Shown here: piece by piece, positions 16,889 to 23,317 of the stretch
How positions within the stretch are numbered: the stretch's first letter is position 1
Layout: each line of letters starts with the position of its first letter
Position numbers and translations under genes: made by a program
The notes under the pieces: generated by a model
Seen by the model: only the letters and a program-made list of their open reading frames with translations
What the model was told of the DNA's origin: nothing
The model's database searches: none
Assembly: GCA_022823165.1 (NCBI GenBank)
Contig: JAJDXR010000085.1
Span: 1 to 41,558, forward strand
Direction: 5' to 3'
From: Anaerolineae bacterium
Lineage (GTDB): Bacteria > Chloroflexota > Anaerolineae > Aggregatilineales > Phototrophicaceae
DNA: 41,558 nucleotides

Positions 16889-17809
16889 TTATTCGCTGAG
16901 GTCCGCTTGAGTAACCAGCATCGCCGGGACGTAGTGATTGACCTGAGAAATCTCTGCGCCGCCGAGATGCGATTCGACCAGATCAGCGACCTTCTGCGCC
17001 ATGCCGGCGAAATCTTGCGCGACGGTCGCTTCGAAGTTGCTGCCGCGTAGAATTGCGTCACGCGCCTGCTCGGTCGCGTCAATGCCGACAATGACAATGC
17101 CTTCGTCAGCGCGGCCGGCATCTTCAATCGCCTGCAAAGCGCCGAGAGCGGGGTCATCCCAAGCGGCCCAAACGGCGGCGATGCTGCCCGCGTCGGGATT
17201 GGCCAACAAGACCGCTTCCATGGCGTTGCGCGCGCCCTCCAGCGGACCGTTGTCGAAGCTGGGCGTTATGGCGTCGGCGACGTTAATGTCGGGCGTGTTA
17301 TCGAAGATGGCCCGCGCGATGGCGCCGCGTTTCTGTACCGGAGGATAGGGCTCGAAGATGAACATGATGACATCCCCGGCCGCATTAAGGCGATCCACCA
17401 CATAAGTTGCGGTTTCGGCAGCCATGGTGTAGCCGTTGCTGGTCACATTCGTCACCATCAGCGGATGGGCGCCGGAGTCCAGGCCGAAGACGGGAATGCC
17501 GGCATCCGCCGCGGCCTGCAAGCCCGGCTCGATCTGCGTCGGGTCGACATTGATGACGATAGCGTCAACACCTTGCAGCGCGACATCTTCCATACGGCTG
17601 ACGAGCGCGGCAATATCTTCATTGGTATCAATAACGTTGACATTCCAGCCCTTCGCCAGGGCGGAAGTTTCGAAATTCTCCACCATGATCTGCGTACCGG
17701 GCTGGGCGAGGAAGGGCGTCATTACGGCGACGGCGGGCGCGTCTTGCGCCCAGCTGACGCCAGTCACAGTCGCAAGCAAGACAACCAGCAGTAGGCAAAG
17801 TTTGCGCAT
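16889..17809 (-). CDS. Ribose-type periplasmic sugar-binding protein (RbsB/LsrB-like)
   Basis: The precursor has 306 residues. A signal peptide is clear: MRKLCLLLVVLLATVTGVSW followed by AQ, with probable SPase I cleavage before DAPAVA. No lipobox Cys is present. The mature protein follows the Peripla_BP_4 layout: MTPFLAQPGTQIMVENFETS, then ALQGVDAIVINVDPTQIEPG (the family's G-V-D-x-I-x-I-x-P-T-D region), PVFGLDSGA, and IVIVGIDATEQARDAILRG near the C-terminus. It delivers substrate to the permease/ATPase pair encoded immediately downstream. The ATG is preceded by AAGGAG about 6 nt upstream, a strong site, and by the promoter at 17857-17885. Ligand identity (pentose, AI-2, polyol) is not readable. 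Confidence 0.93.
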   Translation of the reverse strand: MRKLCLLLVVLLATVTGVSWAQDAPAVAVMTPFLAQPGTQIMVENFETSALAKGWNVNVIDTNEDIAALVSRMEDVALQGVDAIVINVDPTQIEPGLQAAADAGIPVFGLDSGAHPLMVTNVTSNGYTMAAETATYVVDRLNAAGDVIMFIFEPYPPVQKRGAIARAIFDNTPDINVADAITPSFDNGPLEGARNAMEAVLLANPDAGSIAAVWAAWDDPALGALQAIEDAGRADEGIVIVGIDATEQARDAILRGSNFEATVAQDFAGMAQKVADLVESHLGGAEISQVNHYVPAMLVTQADLSE

Positions 17810-17856
17810 GAGATTCTCCTTATCATGTATACGCGGATTTCTTTTGAACTGCCGAT

Positions 17857-17885
17857 ATTCTAACGCAGCAGTGAATATGCGTCTA
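17857..17885 (-). promoter_or_regulatory. Candidate promoter of the ribose-type importer operon
   Basis: On the minus strand TAGACG (17885-17880) and TAGAAT (17862-17857; 5 of 6) are separated by 17 bp. The expected start near 17850 gives a leader of about 40 nt ending in AAGGAG. The -35 overlaps the palindrome at 17883-17895. Confidence 0.35.
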
Positions 17886-17895
17886 CGATTCGTAG
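17883..17895. promoter_or_regulatory. 13-bp palindrome between divergent promoters
   Basis: CTACGATTCGTAG has perfect 6-bp arms around a single central base. It lies across the -35 elements proposed for both the importer operon and the divergent VOC gene, so a bound protein could control both. It does not resemble the 12688-12703 palindrome, so a different regulator would be implied. Confidence 0.35.
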
Positions 17896-17921
17896 CCAGG
17901 CGCGCCGCGATAAAGTATCAT
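17893..17921 (+). promoter_or_regulatory. Candidate promoter of the VOC gene
   Basis: TAGCCA (17893-17898; 4 of 6) and TATCAT (17916-17921; 5 of 6) are spaced by 17 bp. The start would be near 17928, about 22 nt before the ATG at 17950. Confidence 0.25.
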
Positions 17922-17949
17922 TAGGCGCATTGACAAGAGGATATTTGTG

Positions 17950-18333
17950 ATGAACTTTCGCTTGCAGCACGTCAGCATCCCGCGGCCGCCTGGCAGCGAG
18001 GCGCAAACTCGCGCCTTTTACGGCGACTTGCTGGGCTTGCCGGAGATTCCCCCGCCCAACAGCTTAGAGGCCGCCGAGGTCTTGTGGTTCAAATTGAGCG
18101 GGGACGCCGAATTGCATTGCTTCCGCGAGCAGCCGGTTGCTGACGCGTCCAATCGACATCTGTGCCTGGTGGTGGATGATTTGCCGGGCCTGCGCCGGAA
18201 GCTGCGCGCGGGGGGCCACCAACCCTACGACGTGGAAGTCATCCCCGGGCGACCGCGCTTTTTCTGCAGCGACCCCTTCGGCAACATCATCGAATTCACG
18301 ACCATCCAAGGCGACTATTTGGCGTTGCAATAA
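17950..18333 (+). CDS. VOC-superfamily (glyoxalase/bleomycin-resistance-like) protein
   Basis: The protein has 127 residues and two beta-alpha-beta-beta-beta halves. The first contains LQHVSIPRPPGSEAQTRAFY and GDLLGLPEIPPP. The second contains HLCLVVDDLPGLRRKLRAGG, then FFCSDPFGNIIEFTTIQG, the usual C-terminal VOC strand with a metal-ligand Glu. The His of the first strand and this Glu make metal binding likely. Members act as lyases, dioxygenases, epimerases or resistance proteins, so no reaction can be assigned. ATG 17950 is preferred to GTG 17947 because AGAGGA lies 8 nt upstream. It is a single gene, divergent from the ribose-type importer and convergent with the permease gene at 18342, with 8 bp between the two stops. 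Confidence 0.88.
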   Translation: MNFRLQHVSIPRPPGSEAQTRAFYGDLLGLPEIPPPNSLEAAEVLWFKLSGDAELHCFREQPVADASNRHLCLVVDDLPGLRRKLRAGGHQPYDVEVIPGRPRFFCSDPFGNIIEFTTIQGDYLALQ

Positions 18334-18341
18334 GCTCGCCG

Positions 18342-19196
18342 CTAGCCTTTGAGGCTGCCCTGCGCGGTCACGCCGCTGATGAGGTGCTTCTGCCCAAAGT
18401 AGAAGACGACCAGCATCGGAATGATCATCAGCATCGAAAAGACCATAATCAGATTGAGGCTGTTGTCTTCGCCTTCAAAACCCTGCAAAGCGTTCAAGCC
18501 CAGCGCCAAGGTCCACAATTCCTTGTTCGAACCCAGGTAGATAAGCGGATTCAGGAAGTCGTTCCAGGCGAAGGAAAATGCGAAGATCGATACCGCCGCC
18601 AGCACGGGCCGCGACATCGGCATAAAGATCCGCCACCAAACGCCGAACTCCGAGCAGCCGTCAATGCGCGCCGAGTCGTAAATGTCTTCCGGTATGCCGC
18701 GGAAAAACTGGCGGTACAAGAAGATGTAGAAGGCATTATGCCCCAGCAGGCGCGGCAGGATCAGCGGACCAAAAGTGCGCGTCCAGCCGATCTCGTCGAA
18801 AAACAAAAATAAGGGAATTAATCGCACCACATAAGGCAGCATCATCGTCGCCAGCAAGATGCCGAAGAAGATATTCCGCCCGGGGAACGGTATGCGCGCA
18901 AAGGCGTAACCTGCCAGCGTACAGGGCACCCAGGCGCCAAACAGAGACGCTGCCACGATGATCATCGTATTGCGCGTATATTGCATAATCGGCCGCGCTT
19001 CAAAGAGGTATGGGTAATTCTCCCAGGCGATCGGGTCCGGGATCAGCTCAAGCCGGCGGATGGTGATCTTGTCGCGCGTTTTTAATGACGTTGAGACGGT
19101 CCAAAACAATGGCACCATCATCACGATCGCGCCGACGGTCAAGATCATATAAATGGTGATGTAGCGAACCATTTTGGTTCTGGGGTCTTCAATCAT
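18342..19196 (-). CDS. Maltose-type sugar ABC transporter permease (MalG-like)
   Basis: The protein has 284 residues with six predicted transmembrane helices starting at ITIYMILTVGAIVMMVPLFW. The cytoplasmic EAA loop is visible as DIYDSARIDGCSEFGVWWRI (about residues 180-199), which contacts the ATPase. The C-terminus carries FYFGQKHLISGVTAQGSLKG, typical of CUT1 inner-membrane proteins (the family ends with ...GLTAGAVKG). It is the last of three genes in order: binding protein, MalF-like, MalG-like. No ATPase gene lies in the window, so a shared MsiK/UgpC-type ATPase elsewhere is expected. The 109-bp gap from the MalF-like gene holds a C-rich hairpin repeat. Confidence 0.93.
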   Translation of the reverse strand: MIEDPRTKMVRYITIYMILTVGAIVMMVPLFWTVSTSLKTRDKITIRRLELIPDPIAWENYPYLFEARPIMQYTRNTMIIVAASLFGAWVPCTLAGYAFARIPFPGRNIFFGILLATMMLPYVVRLIPLFLFFDEIGWTRTFGPLILPRLLGHNAFYIFLYRQFFRGIPEDIYDSARIDGCSEFGVWWRIFMPMSRPVLAAVSIFAFSFAWNDFLNPLIYLGSNKELWTLALGLNALQGFEGEDNSLNLIMVFSMLMIIPMLVVFYFGQKHLISGVTAQGSLKG

Positions 19197-19214
19197 GCCG
19201 GCATCCTCTCCTCA

Positions 19215-19310
19215 AGCTCCCCTTCCCTCTTTATGGGATGCCCGCCATAGAGATGGCGGGAAAGGGGCGCGCCGCGTGGACACAGGCGGTCGGGGATGGG
19301 GGAATTTAAT
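19215..19310. repeat. C-rich hairpin repeat between permease genes
   Basis: Outer arms CCCCTT (19219-19224) and AAGGGG (19262-19267) enclose a perfect 8-bp stem CCCGCCAT/ATGGCGGG with an AGAG loop (19241-19260). Downstream GGTCGGGGATGGGGG matches the C-rich boilerplate family in inverted sense. It separates the MalF-like and MalG-like cistrons. Confidence 0.5.
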
Positions 19311-20277
19311 TCTCATCGTCTTGCGCATCCCCATAGAATACCCAGCGATTCGAGGTGTAGACGAGCATTAGCGTCAGCACAAAGATGATGAGAAACAAAA
19401 TTACTGAGAGCGCGGCCGAATAACCGAACTCAAAATCTCGGAAAGCCTTGTTATAGACATGCAGCATGTATACAAGTCCAGCTTGCAAGGGTCCCCCATT
19501 GGTCCCGATGAGAATGAATACCTGTTCAAACACCTGAAAGCCGCCGATCAATCCCAGCAGCAGATTGAAGAATATCGTCGGCGTCATCAGCGGGACCGTG
19601 ATATAGAGCAGGCGATGCCAGCCAGTCCCGCCGTCAATCGCGGCCGCCTCGTAGAGGTCGCCGGGGATACTCTGCAAGCCGGCCAGGAAAATGATCATCT
19701 GCCCGCCGAAGCCCCAGAGGCTGAGCAGGATCAGCGACGGCTTTATCGCATCCGGCGACGAAAGCCAGCGCACCGGCGTAGCGCCAATCAAGACCAGGAA
19801 CTGATTGAGGAAGCCGTAGCGCGTATTGAGAAAGCCGGCGAAGATCACAGTCGCCGCCACCAGCGGCACAACCGACGGCACATAGAAGAGCGTACGATAA
19901 AGTTCCATCCCGCGTACGCGCAGGTTCAATATCAGCGCGATCAAAAAGGCGAATATCAGGCGCAGGGGCACACTGAAGCCGAGGTAGTAGACCGTATTGT
20001 ACATGCTTTTGCCGAAGAGCTTGTCGTCGGTGAAGATCTCAATATAGTTCTCGAAACCTATCCAGGGCGGTGTTCCCACCGTGCCGATCTGATAATCGGT
20101 GAAACTCAAATATAGATTGTAGATGAAGGGCGCCGCGTCAAAGATGATGAAGCCGGCGAACCAAGGGAAGATGAAGGCGAAGCCGATCAAGGCGCGGTTG
20201 CGGAACCACCACTCCTGAAAACGCGATTTCCAGGTGACCTCCGGCTGCGTATGCTTTGATTTCAGCGAGGCTTGCAC
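19306..20277 (-). CDS. Maltose-type sugar ABC transporter permease (MalF-like)
   Basis: The protein has 323 residues. A cytoplasmic N-terminus (KSRFQEWWFRNRALIGF) is followed by six hydrophobic helices; the first is FAFIFPWFAGFIIFDAAPFI, and then YLSFTDYQIG and WIGFENYIEIFTD, which are standard in CUT1 MalF-type proteins. The EAA loop is LYEAAAIDGGTGWHRLLYIT (about residues 214-233). The only start that includes the N-terminal tail is a GTG at 20277 with a weak AGGCGA upstream. It forms the heterodimeric channel with the MalG-like protein. The 170-bp gap to the binding protein upstream is filled by repeats. Confidence 0.92.
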   Translation of the reverse strand: MQASLKSKHTQPEVTWKSRFQEWWFRNRALIGFAFIFPWFAGFIIFDAAPFIYNLYLSFTDYQIGTVGTPPWIGFENYIEIFTDDKLFGKSMYNTVYYLGFSVPLRLIFAFLIALILNLRVRGMELYRTLFYVPSVVPLVAATVIFAGFLNTRYGFLNQFLVLIGATPVRWLSSPDAIKPSLILLSLWGFGGQMIIFLAGLQSIPGDLYEAAAIDGGTGWHRLLYITVPLMTPTIFFNLLLGLIGGFQVFEQVFILIGTNGGPLQAGLVYMLHVYNKAFRDFEFGYSAALSVILFLIIFVLTLMLVYTSNRWVFYGDAQDDEN

Positions 20278-20299
20278 GAATTTTCGCCTAAGCTCTTGT

Positions 20300-20377
20300 T
20301 TGGCGGGCGAGCCACCGGCTCGCCCTTACAATTCTGTCTGTATGAAACCTGTAGGGGTCAGCCGGCGACTGACCCGT
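20300..20377. repeat. REP-like hairpin pair
   Basis: The first palindrome is GGGCGAGCC/GGCTCGCCC with loop ACC. The second is GGGTCAGCC followed by GGCGACTGACCC, with the arms drifted but GGGTCAG/CTGACCC kept. Outer TTACA and CTGTAGG match the other copies. Confidence 0.6.
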
Positions 20378-20402
20378 CGCTTTCGCAGTTCTGTGTCGAG
20401 CA

Positions 20403-20447
20403 AAGCCCCTCCCTCATTTTGGGGAAGGGCTTGTGGTGGGGGCATTC
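20403..20447. repeat. C-rich boilerplate repeat
   Basis: AAGCCCCTCCCTCATTTTGG, then GGAAGGGCTTGTGGTGGGGG, resembles the right half of the in-frame copy in the HyuA-like gene (38799-38907). The arms CCCCTCCC and GGGAAGGG can pair. It directly abuts the 3' end of the binding-protein gene. Confidence 0.5.
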
Positions 20448-21818
20448 CTACATATTGTCGGCGTCAAACTCCGCCCAGAATTCGTCCAGCAGGGCTTGCA
20501 TCTCAGCATGCGCGTCATTGAGCGCATCCGCCGGCGACTTCACGCCGAAGTAGGCTTCTTCAATGTAGTTTGAGAGGATCTCCGAAAGTTGCCCCTGGAC
20601 CGGGGTAATCTGCACCGGCGTATCAAGCGCCAGACCTTCCAGCACGACCGACCAGTATGGATTGACTTCGTAGTAAGCCGGATTCTCGTTGCAGGCCTTC
20701 ACGGGCGAGGGGCGGCTCTGCCGGAACAAAAAGGCGCAGCCGCCAAGCGGGTGGACGCCGATGAACTCGGCAAATTTGAAGGCAGCCTCCTGCATCTCCG
20801 GCGGATGCACCGCGGGGATCGTGTAAGCCCAGGCGCCGCTGTAATTGTAGCCGGTGGTGCCGGCCGAATGCGCGTCGGGATTGTCGCCATTGTAGGGGCG
20901 CAGCATTGTGCCCCAGCTGTCGGTGTCGGCGTAGCCGTCCGGATCAGCCACGTTGAAGTGACCGAAGAAGGAGGTGTTGATGTGCAGGAAAGCTTGCTTG
21001 TCTTCGTACCAGGGATGATCGCCTTGAGAGAAGGACGTATCCTGGAAGAAGTCGATTATATTCTCCGTGCCGCCGTTGATATTGTTGGTCAAGTTGACCA
21101 TCCATTCCAGTGTTTCCACGCCTTCGGGGCTATTGAAGAGCAAGGTGCGGCCATCGTCCGTGGCGTATTTACCGTTATTGGTATACAGCCAGGCGACAAA
21201 TTCCGCGTCGGTGCCGAATGCGGCCGCGCCCAAGACATCAACACCCATAGGATCGGCAACCGTGATTGCCGCCGCCATCTCCTCAAGCTCCTGCCAGGTA
21301 TCCGGCGGATCTTCTGGATCGAAGCCGTGGTCGCGCAGCAAGTTCTTGTTATAAATCATCAAGCCGGTCAAACCGCCGGCGGTTGGCATCGGCAAGCCGT
21401 AGAGTTCGCCGTTCCAATATTGCAGCCCGATCTCGCCATCATAAAAGACGCTGAGGTCGGTGCCATGCGCATCCACATAGGCGTCAATCGGGATGATCAA
21501 GCCGTTGATGGCGAACTGATAGGTCTCGGGACGGGTGGACATGATGATGCCCGGCGGATTGCTGCTGGCGGCGGCGGTGGCGAGCAATTCCGCGCGGTTG
21601 TCCCAGGGTTGGACCTGGTTGATGACGCGGACGCAGGGGTTCTCTTCCTGGAAGTGCCCGATGAGTTCATCCATATAGGCTTCGCGGGCGGCGCCCCACC
21701 AATTCATGAACTCAAGCTCAATCACCTCGCCCTCGCAATCGGCTGCCGCCGGCATAAGACCGAATGACAGCAGAATGCCCAGCGCGATCGCAATTCGTAA
21801 CAAAAGTGAGTGCTTCAT
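20448..21818 (-). CDS. Extracellular sugar-binding protein of a maltose-type ABC transporter
   Basis: The precursor has 456 residues. The signal peptide is MKHSLLLRIAIALGILLSFG followed by LMPAAA, with cleavage probably before DCEGE; the preceding Asp breaks the lipobox, so this is not a clear lipoprotein. The mature domain fits SBP_bac_1 (family 1): ELEFMNWWGAAREAYMDELI, AVDEYVD-like IPIDAYVDAHGTDL, YGLPMPTAGGLTGLMIYNKN (the hinge-strand motif of MalE-like proteins) and ELEEMAAAITVADP. The WWG near the N-terminus is common in sugar binders. AAGGAG lies 6 nt before the ATG, and the promoter at 21972-22000 precedes it. The first of three importer genes, it sets substrate choice; the ligand is unknown. 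Confidence 0.93.
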   Translation of the reverse strand: MKHSLLLRIAIALGILLSFGLMPAAADCEGEVIELEFMNWWGAAREAYMDELIGHFQEENPCVRVINQVQPWDNRAELLATAAASSNPPGIIMSTRPETYQFAINGLIIPIDAYVDAHGTDLSVFYDGEIGLQYWNGELYGLPMPTAGGLTGLMIYNKNLLRDHGFDPEDPPDTWQELEEMAAAITVADPMGVDVLGAAAFGTDAEFVAWLYTNNGKYATDDGRTLLFNSPEGVETLEWMVNLTNNINGGTENIIDFFQDTSFSQGDHPWYEDKQAFLHINTSFFGHFNVADPDGYADTDSWGTMLRPYNGDNPDAHSAGTTGYNYSGAWAYTIPAVHPPEMQEAAFKFAEFIGVHPLGGCAFLFRQSRPSPVKACNENPAYYEVNPYWSVVLEGLALDTPVQITPVQGQLSEILSNYIEEAYFGVKSPADALNDAHAEMQALLDEFWAEFDADNM

Positions 21819-21971
21819 GACATTCTCCTTATACAAAACTGACCATTAACGCGGCGGCCATAGCGCCGTTGCACCGCCTGCCGACAAGCGCGGTCTCAAG
21901 TCGATTTGCGCTTTGCCGCAGGTCGGATATACTTGGGCGAATATGAATCCGCGCCGCAAAAGTTAACATTA

Positions 21972-22000
21972 AATGTACCGCGTGATTGCAGCCTTGTCAA
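21972..22000 (-). promoter_or_regulatory. Sigma70-type promoter of the maltose-type importer operon
   Basis: On the minus strand a perfect TTGACA (22000-21995), a 17-bp spacer and TACATT (21977-21972; 4 of 6) are present. The predicted start near 21965 gives a leader of about 145 nt. An 11-bp palindrome ACATTAAATGT (21966-21976) overlaps the -10 and could be an operator. The promoter lies within a longer plus-strand open frame, which supports the later start (22044) for that gene. Confidence 0.45.
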
Positions 22001-22043
22001 AAAACTTGTACCGGCCGCCCGACCGCCATACGAGGCAGACGAC

Positions 22044-22901
22044 ATGAACCTTGCCTGTGCCGGCGATCCGCGTTTGAGCCGCTTTGATCCCCTGGAGCGG
22101 ATCTTTTTCTATGACGACTTCGACGAGGGTATTCGCGGCTGGTCGGAGTTGATCGGCAACTACGAGCATTCGCTGGATTCCATGCTGCCAGAATACAGCG
22201 ATATGCGTCCGCCGATGCTTAGCAATCTGACCATGTGGGATACGGGCGCAGCCGGCTCCATGGAAGGGACCTACGCGCTCAAGCTGGCCAGCCGCGCCCG
22301 AACCGGCTCGCTGGCGACCAGCATCAAACGGCAGACCTTTCGCAAACGCGGGCAAATCCAGCTCGAGTGCTACTTCACCTTCAAGCCGGAAGCCAGCGAG
22401 CTGCGGCTGTCGCTGAACGATGTGCGCGCCTTCGGCCTGCTCTTCGACCTGCAAGACGGCATGAATCCCGAATTTCGCTGGATGCCGCATCTGCGCTACT
22501 TAAACGCGCAGGATAACGAGATGGTCAATCGCTGGCAGATGAAGGGCGAAACTCGCGCCTTCCACAATATCGGCGATTCGGGCGAGACGGTTTCGCATTT
22601 CCATCTCGGCAGCGAAAATTGGGAATTCGTCGCCGCGCCGGTCCAGACCCTGGCTTACAACGAGATCGCCACCAAGATGAATTGGCATTACCTGCGCGTC
22701 AATGTCGACCTGGCCGAGCGGCGCTTCCTCGGTTTCCAGTGCAACGATCTGGTTTATGCCGGCGAGCCGCTGAAGCACATCTCCATACCAGCCATGCCCA
22801 ACTTGAATTGCATGCTCAACACCGCCTTCTGGGTCGAGACCAATCGCGACAAGCGCGCCTTCCTCTACCTCGACTCGGTGCTGCTCAGCGGGGAATTTTG
22901 A
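22044..22901 (+). CDS. Unrecognised protein, probable beta-sandwich (DUF6772-like)
   Basis: The protein has 285 residues beginning MNLACAGDPRLSRFDPLERI, then FFYDDFDEGIRGWSELIGNY, which looks like the start of a lectin- or laminin-G-like sandwich. Alternating strands follow: GSMEGTYALKLASRA, KRQTFRKRGQIQLECYFTFK and LRLSLNDVRAFGLLFDLQD. It ends with RAFLYLDSVLLSGEF. Many aromatic and charged residues suit carbohydrate binding. I recall a DUF6772 family of this appearance but cannot confirm it. There is no signal peptide. ATG 22044 is chosen over 21906 because GAGG lies 8 nt upstream and the longer frame would run over the opposing promoter. The stop overlaps the next gene (TGATG), so the two are coupled. 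Divergence from a sugar importer suggests a role in the same pathway. Confidence 0.7.
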   Translation: MNLACAGDPRLSRFDPLERIFFYDDFDEGIRGWSELIGNYEHSLDSMLPEYSDMRPPMLSNLTMWDTGAAGSMEGTYALKLASRARTGSLATSIKRQTFRKRGQIQLECYFTFKPEASELRLSLNDVRAFGLLFDLQDGMNPEFRWMPHLRYLNAQDNEMVNRWQMKGETRAFHNIGDSGETVSHFHLGSENWEFVAAPVQTLAYNEIATKMNWHYLRVNVDLAERRFLGFQCNDLVYAGEPLKHISIPAMPNLNCMLNTAFWVETNRDKRAFLYLDSVLLSGEF

Positions 22902-23242
22902 TGGTGGCGCTGCGGCGAAGTTACACGGCGGTGGTCGAGCGCAACAGGCTCTGGCAGGGAGACTTCGCCAGCGAGCCCTACGAAGCCGCCTGGGCCAGCG
23001 AGGCCATCTTCTTTGTGCGGACGCTGGCTGACGCAACTGGAGTAGGCGGGGTGGCGCGCGTACAGATCTCGGCTGACGGCATCCGCTGGGTTGACGAGGG
23101 CTCGAGTTTTGATCTGCCAAGTTCAAAAGATGAGGTCGCGTTCTGCCGCGTCAGTCACTTCGGCGGCTGGCTGCGGATAGCGGGAACACTCGCGCCGAAC
23201 ATTCAAATGACAGTTTTGGTGTCGCTGGCGCTGAAGGAGTGA
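22901..23242 (+). CDS. Small unrecognised beta-rich protein coupled to the preceding gene
   Basis: The protein has 113 residues, beginning MVALRRSYTAVVERNRLWQG and ending with GWLRIAGTLAPNIQMTVLVS then LALKE. The spacing of hydrophobic residues suggests seven or eight short beta strands: AIFFVRTL, ARVQISADGIRWV, EVAFCRVSHF, WLRIAG and MTVLVSLAL. It has neither a signal peptide nor a transmembrane segment. The start ATG shares one base with the TGA of the 22044 gene, which gives a firm start and implies co-translation and possibly a complex. A larger in-frame ORF reaching back to 22619 overlaps the upstream gene and is not used. The function is unknown; single-domain sandwich proteins of this size with a WLRVAG-like end occur beside carbohydrate genes, but that is recollection. 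Confidence 0.65.
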   Translation: MVALRRSYTAVVERNRLWQGDFASEPYEAAWASEAIFFVRTLADATGVGGVARVQISADGIRWVDEGSSFDLPSSKDEVAFCRVSHFGGWLRIAGTLAPNIQMTVLVSLALKE

Positions 23243-23261
23243 CCGTTACATCCAACGAGAA

Positions 23262-23291
23262 TTGTAGGGGCGAGCCTTGGCTCGCCCGCCT
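23262..23291. repeat. Single REP-like hairpin
   Basis: The arms GGGCGAGCC/GGCTCGCCC around TT are preceded by TTGTAG and followed by GCC. It lies in the spacer between the small beta-rich protein and the FAD oxidoreductase. Confidence 0.6.
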
Positions 23292-23317
23292 TTCGGAATA
23301 CGACACTGGAACGTAAT

